64,000 bases of DNA, taken from NCBI GenBank assembly GCA_016713875.1, contig JADJOI010000003.1:1674001-1738000 (forward strand), written 5' to 3'. This document shows, one piece after another, positions 51,319-59,272 of the stretch. Made by a program: the position numbers and the translations under genes. The stretch's first letter is position 1; every line of letters begins with the position of its first letter. The notes beneath the pieces are model-generated. The model was not told where the DNA came from. It was given only the letters and a program-made list of their open reading frames with translations, and ran no database searches. Source of the DNA: Flavobacteriales bacterium. GTDB lineage: Bacteria; Bacteroidota; Bacteroidia; Flavobacteriales_F; PHOS-HE28.

Positions 51319-51711
51319 ATGGAACCGCTGATCTACGAAGGCACGGCCAAGACCCCCTCGATCCACTTCGATGCCGACCAGGGCCGCTTGGAGCTGAAGG
51401 GGCGTTCGATCCCCGAGAACTCCATCGACTATTACAAGCCTCTGATCGCCTGGGTGGACAAATACGCCCGGGCTCCTCGGCCATCCACGGTGGTGCACGT
51501 GCAGCTGGAGTACTTCAACACCAGCAGCAGCAAGTGCATCCTGGACCTGTTCAAGAAGTTGGAGACGATCCGCACCCAGGGCAACGAGCTCGCGGTGCAT
51601 TGGCACTACGAAGAGGATGACGAGGATATGCTGGAGGCCGGCGAGGACTACCAGGCCATCATCAACATACCCTTCCGCATGATCCTCGTGAAGGACCAGG
51701 AGGGGTCCTAG
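51319..51711 (+). CDS. DUF1987 / SiaC family regulatory phosphoprotein
   Basis: 130 aa: MEPLIYEGTAKTPSIHF, GRLELKGRSIPENSIDYY (about residues 25-42), VHVQLEYFNTSSSKCILDLF (about 62-81) with the serine/threonine stretch NTSSS that is phosphorylated in SiaC proteins, and VHWHYEEDDEDMLEAGEDY. In Pseudomonas SiaC binds a diguanylate cyclase and is toggled by a kinase/phosphatase pair; partners are not encoded here. The stop codon shares the CTAG 51708-51711 with the stop of the minus-strand ABC gene. Confidence 0.88.
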   Translation: MEPLIYEGTAKTPSIHFDADQGRLELKGRSIPENSIDYYKPLIAWVDKYARAPRPSTVVHVQLEYFNTSSSKCILDLFKKLETIRTQGNELAVHWHYEEDDEDMLEAGEDYQAIINIPFRMILVKDQEGS

Positions 51712-54700
51712 GTGCCGCCGGAACGGCTGGAAAGCCGCTGCACGATCCAGGGGAAGACCTCCGCCCGGAGCGCGATGGCGAAGGCCAGGGACATCAACCA
51801 AAGGACGATCACATTGGCCCAGAACGTCGGGACACGGATCCCGCCGAGCCACTTCGCCGGTGCATAGAAGTGCGCTCCGAAGAAGCCCTTGCCCTGGGCC
51901 TCGAGGTAGATGGGATCGCTCTTGCGCACGAGGGCTCCACGGTCGACAGCGATGACGTTCACATCGTTCTTGTTGGTGACGAACTCGGCCAGGCTTTCGT
52001 TGCGGTGGGCGTCCAACAGGGCGAAGTAGCGGATCCGGGCCTCGGGTCCATCGGTGAGCTCGGCGATCAGCTGTTCCTTGGCCCGTTCGGCCTCTTTGTA
52101 CATGCGGCGGTAGTGCACTGTGAGGTCGTTCAGCAGGCCGTCCGCGGCGTTCAGGGCGGTCTGGTCCACATGCCCCTCCGGCGTCATCCGCAGGTCCGGC
52201 ACCACCAGACCGCTGATCCGGCCGGCCTCGGCCTTCAGCTCGTTGCGGAGGAGCTCCAGATCGCGCCCCCGTTGGGTCAGCTTGGCGGGATCGATCTCCA
52301 CCCCGCGAAGGTTCGTCACCCGGTGCTGCAGTTCGCGCACCCACAGGTCCTTCTTCCAGTTGGCGGTCTTCATGCGCTGGTCCAGCGTATAGAACCGCCG
52401 CTCATAGGCATTGTCGACGAACTGGGTGACCGCGAGCCCCTCGTAGGCCCAGCGACTGGCCATCACGTTGCCGATCCAGGGGACACCCTGCTGGGACGAG
52501 AACCAGGGATGCAGCTTGTCGAAGCGCACGATGATGCCGCTGAAGAGCAACTGCGGGATGATCAGCACGGGGATCACGATGTAGATCACCTTGGCGCTGT
52601 TGAAGCTGGCGCTGACGTTGAGGCCGAGCACATTGGCGAAGCAACTGGTGCTGAACAGGAGCGCCCAGTGGACGAAGCCCATGTCCTGGATCCCCAGCAC
52701 GCGGTCACCCACCACCACGAAGAGCAGCGACTGGATGGCCGAGATGAGGAAGAGGATGGCGATCTTGCTGAGCAGGTAACTGTTGCGGTTCAGGGCCAGG
52801 AACTTCTCGCGCTGCAGGATCTTCCGGTCGCGGATGATCTCCTCGGCGGCCACGGTGAGCCCGAGGAACAGCGAGACGATGACAGCGATGAACAGGTACT
52901 GCGGGATGTTGTCGTTGGCTCGGTAGATGTAGGTGGTACCCTCCTCGCCCGCACCGTGGTAGCGCAGGAAGAAGGCCATGACGAAGGCGAGCACGGGGGC
53001 CTCCAGCAGGTTGATCAGCACGTACTGACGATTGGCCAGCTTGGCGAGGATGTCCCGCGTGAAGAAGACCTTGAGCTGCACGAGCCATCCAGGTGCCTTG
53101 AACGTGCTCCGGGGTACGCTGCGCACCTCGGGCACCTGGGCCATGCGGCCCTCCATCTGGGCCTTGAACACCTCGTTCCAGGCCTCCGGGCTGATGCGGC
53201 GTTGATCGGTCTCCATGCCGTACTCGTCCACCAGCTTGGCCTCCAGGATGTTGAAGATCTGCTCGGGGTTCACGTTCCCGCAGGCCCGGCATTGGCCCAC
53301 CTCGCTGTTCACCTGCCCGGTGACCCGCTTGAAGTATACCACCGACTCCACGGGGTCGCCATAGTACACCGGGTAGCCTTCCTGATCGATGAGCAGCAGC
53401 CGGTCGAACAGCTTGAAGATGTCCGAGCTCGGTTGGTGGATCACCACGAAGACGATGCGCCCACGGAGCGCGAGCTCCTTGAGCAGGTCCATGATGTTCT
53501 CCGAGTCGCGCGAGCTGAGGCCGCTGGTGGGCTCATCCACGAACAGCACACTGGGCTCGCGGATCAGCTCAAGGGCGATGTTGAGGCGCTTCCGTTGGCC
53601 GCCACTGATCGTCTTCTCCAAGGGCGAGCCGACCTTCAGGTCCTTCGTGTCGTAGAGACCGAGCTGTTGCAGGAGCTTCAGCACGCGGTCGCCGATCTGT
53701 GCGTCGGTGAGGTCGCCGAAGCAGAGTTTGGCGTTGTAGAAGAGGTTCTGGTACACCGAGAGCTCCTCGATGAGCAGGTCGTCCTGGCTCACGTGCCCGA
53801 TGACACCGCGAATGCGTGCGGCCTCGCTGTGCACGTCCACCCCGTTGATGGTGACATGGCCGCTGCTGGGCTTGAGGTTCCCGTTCAGCACGTTGAGCAG
53901 GGTGCTCTTCCCGCTGCCGCTGCCGCCCATGATCCCCACGAGCTTCCCGCTGGTTTCGGCCAGGTCAAGCTCGTGGAGCCCGAGGCGGCCATTGGGGAAG
54001 GCGTATGTGATCCGCTCGGCCTTGAAGACGAGCCCGTCGCGCTGGCGCCCCGTCATGAAGCTGCCCAGGATGTCGCTGTAGTAGATCGGCCGGCCATGCG
54101 GGGGCCTGATCGACGAGCCATTGCTGAGCACGTAGTGGTGGCGGCCGTTCATCGGCTGCCCGTTGAGCAGCACCCGGTCCTGACCCAGGTAGCGCACCAT
54201 GTACAGGTTCACGTTGGGCACGTGCAGCACCCGGAGCTCCCCATCCAGATGGGCGTGGAGATGGCGGGCCTGAGCGAGACCGTTCTCCACGGCGGCGTCG
54301 GCGTAGAGCAGGTGGGGTGAATCGACGCGTTCGCCAGCGGCCTGGGCCACGAAGGCCTGGCAGCGTTCAAAGTCCTCACGACCGATGTTGAAGGTCTCGG
54401 CCACGGTGTTGACGAACTCCTGCTCCTGCTCGGCCACCCCTCCGGCGTGGATGAACTCCAGCAGGTGCATGAGCACGATGAACTTCTGCCGCTGGGTGAG
54501 CTCCTCGTTGACCTGAACACAAATGCGGAGCACGCGGACGGAGTTCACCGAGATGCGCTTGCGTCCGGAGCGGCTCTCCCCACCGGTGTTGTGGAAGGCG
54601 GCCACATGGGCATCGAACCGAGCGAGGTGCTCCTCGACCTGTTCGGCGGTGAACTGCTGACGCAGGAACCGGTCCAGCATCAGTCGCCCGGCAGGTCGAC

Positions 54701-54776
54701 CGGAACCGGCGGCCGCATCGGCCCGCGCGATGATCGCGAACAGTTGCAGCAGCGCGTTGAGGATCTTCTCGCTCAT
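51708..54776 (-). CDS. multidomain ABC transporter (TerB-like and FHA-like N-terminus, ABCG ATPase, ABC2 permease)
   Basis: 1022 aa. Residues 1-145: TerB-like helices (ALLQLFAIIARADAAAG, FIVLMHLLEFIHAGGVAE). Residues 175-245: FHA-like strands (LYMVRYLGQDRVLLNGQPM, YVLSNGSSIRPP). ATPase of ABCG type at about 250-480 with Walker A GGSGSGKST (284-292), signature ISGGQRKRLNIALEL, Walker B VLFVDEPTSGLSS and HQPSSDIF. A permease with several helices follows, with a large C-terminal periplasmic-like region. Proposed to be a self-contained half-transporter regulated through the N-terminal domains; substrate unknown. Confidence 0.85.
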   Translation of the reverse strand: MSEKILNALLQLFAIIARADAAAGSGRPAGRLMLDRFLRQQFTAEQVEEHLARFDAHVAAFHNTGGESRSGRKRISVNSVRVLRICVQVNEELTQRQKFIVLMHLLEFIHAGGVAEQEQEFVNTVAETFNIGREDFERCQAFVAQAAGERVDSPHLLYADAAVENGLAQARHLHAHLDGELRVLHVPNVNLYMVRYLGQDRVLLNGQPMNGRHHYVLSNGSSIRPPHGRPIYYSDILGSFMTGRQRDGLVFKAERITYAFPNGRLGLHELDLAETSGKLVGIMGGSGSGKSTLLNVLNGNLKPSSGHVTINGVDVHSEAARIRGVIGHVSQDDLLIEELSVYQNLFYNAKLCFGDLTDAQIGDRVLKLLQQLGLYDTKDLKVGSPLEKTISGGQRKRLNIALELIREPSVLFVDEPTSGLSSRDSENIMDLLKELALRGRIVFVVIHQPSSDIFKLFDRLLLIDQEGYPVYYGDPVESVVYFKRVTGQVNSEVGQCRACGNVNPEQIFNILEAKLVDEYGMETDQRRISPEAWNEVFKAQMEGRMAQVPEVRSVPRSTFKAPGWLVQLKVFFTRDILAKLANRQYVLINLLEAPVLAFVMAFFLRYHGAGEEGTTYIYRANDNIPQYLFIAVIVSLFLGLTVAAEEIIRDRKILQREKFLALNRNSYLLSKIAILFLISAIQSLLFVVVGDRVLGIQDMGFVHWALLFSTSCFANVLGLNVSASFNSAKVIYIVIPVLIIPQLLFSGIIVRFDKLHPWFSSQQGVPWIGNVMASRWAYEGLAVTQFVDNAYERRFYTLDQRMKTANWKKDLWVRELQHRVTNLRGVEIDPAKLTQRGRDLELLRNELKAEAGRISGLVVPDLRMTPEGHVDQTALNAADGLLNDLTVHYRRMYKEAERAKEQLIAELTDGPEARIRYFALLDAHRNESLAEFVTNKNDVNVIAVDRGALVRKSDPIYLEAQGKGFFGAHFYAPAKWLGGIRVPTFWANVIVLWLMSLAFAIALRAEVFPWIVQRLSSRSGGT

Positions 54777-54808
54777 GAGGGGGTCCGCCGGGCAGGCCCG
54801 GAAAAGGA

Positions 54809-54833
54809 ACATCCCTCTTTACGGGAGGGATGT
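54809..54833. terminator. hairpin terminator before the large ABC gene, loop TTTACGG
   Basis: ACATCCCTC (54809-54817), loop TTTACGG, GAGGGATGT (54825-54833). It lies between the ABC gene and the secreted protein gene on the minus strand and ends the latter or its operon. Its loop contains TTACGG like the group at 41952-42109. Confidence 0.75.
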
Positions 54834-54861
54834 CCGAAGGGTTCCGGAGGACCGGGGACGC

Positions 54862-55281
54862 CTACTGCTTGAATCCGATGAGCATCACGGCACAGCCGGA
54901 GCCCAGCTTGGACGGGTCGAGCTGCGCCTCGATGGTGACATCCAGGGTGTTGGCCACCACCAGGTCCCAGTACGGGCTGTTCGCATGCTCCTTGTTCGTG
55001 AAGAGAAGGTTCCGCTCCTGGTCGAACACACTGAAGACCAGATTCCCGTCGGCCAACCCGCTGCACGCCGCCACACGGTAGGTGGTGCCGCCGAAGAGCG
55101 TGAGGGAGAACTCCGCCAGCTCATCGCCCTGCAGCAGGGCGCGGTAGAACTGGCCATCAGGGATGTACGATGTGGTGATGTGCTTCGCGCAGAGGTCGGC
55201 GATGGTGTCGCACTGCGCGCTGGCCTGGCCGGCGGCGAATAAGCCGAGCACGGTGGCGGCCGTGGCGATGGTCGTCCTCAT
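54862..55281 (-). CDS. secreted hypothetical protein
   Basis: 139 aa. Signal peptide MRTTIATAATVLGLFAAGQASA with QCDTIADLCAKH next; mature part has four cysteines in CDxxxxxC and near ACSGL and GSGCAVML, and a beta-rich core YRVAACSGLADGNLVFSVFD plus WDLVVANTLDVTIEAQL. It follows the lipoprotein gene by 2 nt (55284), so both are one operon. No recognised family. Confidence 0.75.
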   Translation of the reverse strand: MRTTIATAATVLGLFAAGQASAQCDTIADLCAKHITTSYIPDGQFYRALLQGDELAEFSLTLFGGTTYRVAACSGLADGNLVFSVFDQERNLLFTNKEHANSPYWDLVVANTLDVTIEAQLDPSKLGSGCAVMLIGFKQ

Positions 55282-55283
55282 GG

Positions 55284-56186
55284 TCAGATCAGGTACTTGG
55301 TGCGCAGCACGGAGACCTGCTCAGCGATGGCCGACAGGTCCTGCGGGGTGATGGTCACTGCGGAGGTGCTATTGATGAAGGTGGTGCGCGAAGGGGCGTC
55401 GGTGACGGGCTTCTCGAAGGTGTAGGTGCTCTTGAGCCCGGCAAAGGCCTGCTTCAGGGTCTTCAGGTCGGCGCACAGCGCGGCACATTGCTGGTCCTTG
55501 TCGTTGGCCTCGATGAGCGCGATGAGATCGTCCAAGGCCTTGCGTTGTTCGGCGATGCGGGGCGCCAGCTTGGCCTGGGCATCGCCTGTGGCGTGTGCGA
55601 GTGCCAGGTGCAACGAACCGATCCACCCGCCGGCGAGCACCAGGGAGGCCACATCGCCGCGCTCATTCGTCTTCAGGTAGCGATCGGCGGCGCGGAACGC
55701 CTCACCGCTGAGCCGCAGGAGACTGTCCTGGGTGTTCACGTTCCGCTTGAACCGGTCCACGAGGCCCTTGTCGAAGGCATTGCCCATCTCCAGGGCGGCG
55801 CTCAGCTTCTCGATGGTCTGCAGGGTGGCCAAGGCGGTCTGTCCGTCCTTGTGGATAGTGGCGTAGGCCAGGTCGGAACCGAACATGCCCACGGCCAGAG
55901 CGCGGCCCATCCGGCCCGTCAACCCTTCAGCCTTGTTCTTGTCCATGAGCAGGTCGCGCTGGTAGGCCGCGCCGGAGCTGCGGATCAGCAGGGCGGTCTG
56001 CACCGGGGATGGGATGCTGAAGAGCTTGCCGCCCACGTTCACCACCCCACCGCCATCGGAGGGGGAGGGGGCGAGGGTGTCCTTGGCGGCGGGATCGGAG
56101 CCTTGACCTTCACCACCGCCGCCGCAAGCGGCCAGCAGCATGGACCCGGCGATGGTCAATACGAATTGGGGTCGATGGGAACGCAT
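55284..56186 (-). CDS. lipoprotein of unknown function
   Basis: 300 aa. Lipoprotein signal MRSHRPQFVLTIAGSMLLAAC with lipobox LAAC (C21), then GGGGEGQGSDPAAKD and an all-helical body (VQTALLIRSSGAAYQRDLL; YATIHKDGQTALATLQTIE; LHLALAHATGDAQAKLAPR). It resembles helical-bundle lipoproteins but no family is recognised. Starts at ATG 56186. Confidence 0.75.
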   Translation of the reverse strand: MRSHRPQFVLTIAGSMLLAACGGGGEGQGSDPAAKDTLAPSPSDGGGVVNVGGKLFSIPSPVQTALLIRSSGAAYQRDLLMDKNKAEGLTGRMGRALAVGMFGSDLAYATIHKDGQTALATLQTIEKLSAALEMGNAFDKGLVDRFKRNVNTQDSLLRLSGEAFRAADRYLKTNERGDVASLVLAGGWIGSLHLALAHATGDAQAKLAPRIAEQRKALDDLIALIEANDKDQQCAALCADLKTLKQAFAGLKSTYTFEKPVTDAPSRTTFINSTSAVTITPQDLSAIAEQVSVLRTKYLI

Positions 56187-56289
56187 GGTCAATGGCTGTC
56201 CGCGGGTGCGGACCGGGGACGAAAGTAGAGGCCTCCCCCACCCTGTCCCGGGATGGTCTCCCGCACTTATCAACAGGGCAGGGTTCGGC

Positions 56290-58998
56290 TCAGCGCTTCA
56301 CGACACGGCCCGTCGCGCTCAGCGCTCCCTCCAACCGATAGAAGTAGCTGCCCGCGGCCAGATCACGGCCCTCCACGCGAAGCTGACCCGTGGCCGGAGC
56401 CTCGATGCGACGAACGACGCGCCCCTGCAGATCCGTCAGAAGGAGCACGATCCGTTCGCCGGTCCGGGGGGCGTAGGTCATCACGAAGTGATCGTCGAAC
56501 GGATCGGGCATCACCGAGAGGCCGGTATCCCCCTCCGGAGCGATGATGGCGGTGCTGAACACGCAGGCGTCCACCAGGAAGGTGAGCGGCACGGCGTAGT
56601 CCTCGTTCACCACGTCCACCACCTGGTCGATGCAGATCATGTTGGCCGGGTTCACGAAGTGGACGCGGAAGAGCGGGGTGAACCCGTTGTGACGATCCAA
56701 GAGACTGTCCACGTACGAGAGGCCGATGACATGGGCGGTGTTGCCGTTGAAGGAGGGCACGATGGGGAAGTCCAACGGGTCCGCCAGGTTGTCAACGCCG
56801 GTGATGGTGATGCCACTGAAGCGTAGCTCATAGCCCACCAGCTCCCGGTTCGGGTTCCGCACATGCACGTCCAGATACCCCGCACCGAGATCGAACGCAC
56901 CGATGGTGAAGGTCACCGAGTCGTAGATGTTCACCATGTCGATCAACGGGAAGCTGCACCGGGTGTCCATCAGGCTGCTGTCGCCGAGCAGATGGGCCTG
57001 GTGGCAGTGGGCGATCAGGGCCGCATCGGCCACGGTGAGGGAGCCGTCGTCGTTGACGTCCGTGCAAGGGGCGGCCATCAGGGAGGCATCGAGGATGCCG
57101 GCCACATAACCGGCCGCATCGACGCTGTCGTTATCGGCGTCCACATCCAGGTCGCCGATGAGCCGGGCCCCGGCGCACACGCCCTCACAATCGATCTGCG
57201 CACTGCCGTAGATCTGGCCGAGGCAGTCCACGTAGGACGGGCAGTTCTGTTGCACGGTGACCACCAGGTTCGGGTTGTGCGAGATCTCGATGCAGGCCTG
57301 TCCCCAGTTGTTGTTGATGTCCATCTCGAAGCGGCCGAGGGCGTCGGGGCTGTTGTCCCAGTTGGTCCGCACCACCAGGGTGTAGCGTCCGTCCGGTACA
57401 TCGGTGATGTCGATCCACTGACAGGAAAGACCGCTGCTGTAGATATCGCCGCAGCCCATGCTGATGCCCATGTTGCTGCAGCCATACTGGGCCGAACCGC
57501 CACCGCTGCACTCCAGGTCCATCACGCAGAAGCCGTTCTTGAAGCCCTGGGCCATCTGCTGACCGAGGCTGTCGTACAGAAGGTACTCGGCGTATCCTTC
57601 ATAGTGCCAATGGTTGTGACAGGCGCCGTAGACGAACTGATCGGGGTTGGCACCGGGGTTGCCGATGTAGTAATCGGTGAATCCGATGTTCTGGATATGC
57701 GTGGTGAAACGCACGAGTTCGCGCGTACCGAAACCGGCCAGGCAGCCCTCCTGGATATAGCAGTCGTTGGCGTTCACCACCATCGTTTGGGCGTAGATGG
57801 AGCTCTGTAACACGTCGCTCCGGACCGTGAGGTCCGGTCCGAGCGGGCAGTTGGGATCGCCCCAGGGGATGCAGCTGCCATCGTCCACGGCGGCGAGGGG
57901 ATCGTAGTTGCACGAGGCCGGGTCCGTACAACCGGCGATGGGACCGGCGTACACCAGCGACCAGTCGATCGATCCGCCGGCACAACTGGTGTCCGTGTCA
58001 CCGATCCGGACATAGTAGGTCACCCCGGCCTGCAACAGCGCGTTCACCTGGGCCTGCAAGCCGCATCCGCCCTGGTCGTTGTCGTAGTAGATGGTGCCGA
58101 TGTTGGAATCGTCCCAGATCAGACCGATGCAATGGTCGTAGACCCAGACCCGGGTGTCGCAGGTGTTCGTGCCGCAGGTGGAGATGCTGTACACCCCATT
58201 GCTGTCCGGCACGAAGACGTACCAGGTCTCGTTCCCGATGGTGCTGTGCTGACCCTGTTGTACCGTATCAGGCGACAGGCATCCGAAGCCGGGCGGGCAG
58301 TTCCATTCCACGCGGTCCGTGAAGTCGAAGTTGCCGCCCTGTGCGATCAACGCGCCGTCGTAATAGAGCCAGTAGCCCCCGGGTGAGAAGATCCCGTCAC
58401 CATACGTGTCGTGCATGGTGAACACCAGGCATTCCGCGGTATCCACGCATACGGCTGCGCCAGTGGACGTGCCGGAGGCGAGCACAGCGCCGTTCCCGTT
58501 CCGCAGGTCCCAGCTCATCTCGTTGGGAAAGGCGTCGGGAACGATGTTCACCTGTACGGCCACCTCACCGGCCGCGCAGTTGGGCGGCGGCGGCGGGATG
58601 TTCGCGTTCAGGCTCCACACCACGGTGTCCGCCGCACAGGCGTTCTGGTAGTCACCCACCCGGATGTACACCTGTTGCCCACCGTTGAGGTTGAGCACCA
58701 CGGCGCTCTGAAGGGCGCAGGCGTCATCGTTGTAGCCCAGGGCGTTCAGGTCCTGCTCATTGGTCACAAGCCCGGTGCAATAGGTGTAGGCCCAGAGCTT
58801 GGTGTCGCAATCACTGAGGCCGCAGGTGCTCAACGCGAACTGACCGGTGGCCGGCGCCGTGTACACGTACCACGCGTTGTCGAAGGGTGCGGTGTGGGTG
58901 CCTGGCGCGACGGGGATCGCGTTCGAGCAGGAACTGCCCGCTTGTGCATGCAGCATCAGTGCAACGAACGACAGAAGAAGGGTAATGGGTGTGCGCAT
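56290..58998 (-). CDS. T9SS-secreted lysyl oxidase-like protein with Cys-rich adhesin modules and dockerin-like repeat
   Basis: 902 aa. Signal peptide to about residue 20. Residues 22-350 hold repeats of the lectin/adhesin type with WYVY or WYVF and YYxRIGD blocks. Residues 385-575 are a lysyl oxidase domain: copper histidines H461, H463 and H465 (CHNHWHYEG), lysine K487 (GFKNGFC) and tyrosine Y520 (GCGDIY), corresponding to the quinone cofactor residues of the animal enzyme, then DCxxCQWIDITDVPDG. A dockerin-like Ca2+ repeat (TDVNDDGSLTVADAAL, about 646-661) and a T9SS C-terminus follow. Probably oxidises amines or protein lysines at the surface (inference). Confidence 0.88.
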   Translation of the reverse strand: MRTPITLLLSFVALMLHAQAGSSCSNAIPVAPGTHTAPFDNAWYVYTAPATGQFALSTCGLSDCDTKLWAYTYCTGLVTNEQDLNALGYNDDACALQSAVVLNLNGGQQVYIRVGDYQNACAADTVVWSLNANIPPPPPNCAAGEVAVQVNIVPDAFPNEMSWDLRNGNGAVLASGTSTGAAVCVDTAECLVFTMHDTYGDGIFSPGGYWLYYDGALIAQGGNFDFTDRVEWNCPPGFGCLSPDTVQQGQHSTIGNETWYVFVPDSNGVYSISTCGTNTCDTRVWVYDHCIGLIWDDSNIGTIYYDNDQGGCGLQAQVNALLQAGVTYYVRIGDTDTSCAGGSIDWSLVYAGPIAGCTDPASCNYDPLAAVDDGSCIPWGDPNCPLGPDLTVRSDVLQSSIYAQTMVVNANDCYIQEGCLAGFGTRELVRFTTHIQNIGFTDYYIGNPGANPDQFVYGACHNHWHYEGYAEYLLYDSLGQQMAQGFKNGFCVMDLECSGGGSAQYGCSNMGISMGCGDIYSSGLSCQWIDITDVPDGRYTLVVRTNWDNSPDALGRFEMDINNNWGQACIEISHNPNLVVTVQQNCPSYVDCLGQIYGSAQIDCEGVCAGARLIGDLDVDADNDSVDAAGYVAGILDASLMAAPCTDVNDDGSLTVADAALIAHCHQAHLLGDSSLMDTRCSFPLIDMVNIYDSVTFTIGAFDLGAGYLDVHVRNPNRELVGYELRFSGITITGVDNLADPLDFPIVPSFNGNTAHVIGLSYVDSLLDRHNGFTPLFRVHFVNPANMICIDQVVDVVNEDYAVPLTFLVDACVFSTAIIAPEGDTGLSVMPDPFDDHFVMTYAPRTGERIVLLLTDLQGRVVRRIEAPATGQLRVEGRDLAAGSYFYRLEGALSATGRVVKR

Positions 58999-59272
58999 CT
59001 GGGCCGGTTGATCGGCCCAAGGTAGGGGATCCGTTATCGGTTCACGGACCGTCTGTAATGGCGTGGATAGCGCACCCGGCGACGCACTAGAGCGTAGTAT
59101 TTCCTCCACAACGGGGTGTCCAAGAGCTCCAGCAGGCTGCTATCGGCCTTGGGGAGGCGAACGGTCGGAGTGTTCATGTCCGGGGCTTCCAGCGAAAGAC
59201 ACGGCGTGCACCGGCATCCGTTGCTCCACGGCCACGCCAGCAGAGGACATTGATATACCGGTCCGACCGGGA
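58999..59272. other. intergenic region between two T9SS cargo genes
   Basis: 274 bp, no gene seen. Contains the upstream region of the lysyl oxidase-like gene (minus strand); no promoter box was clear. Confidence 0.4.
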
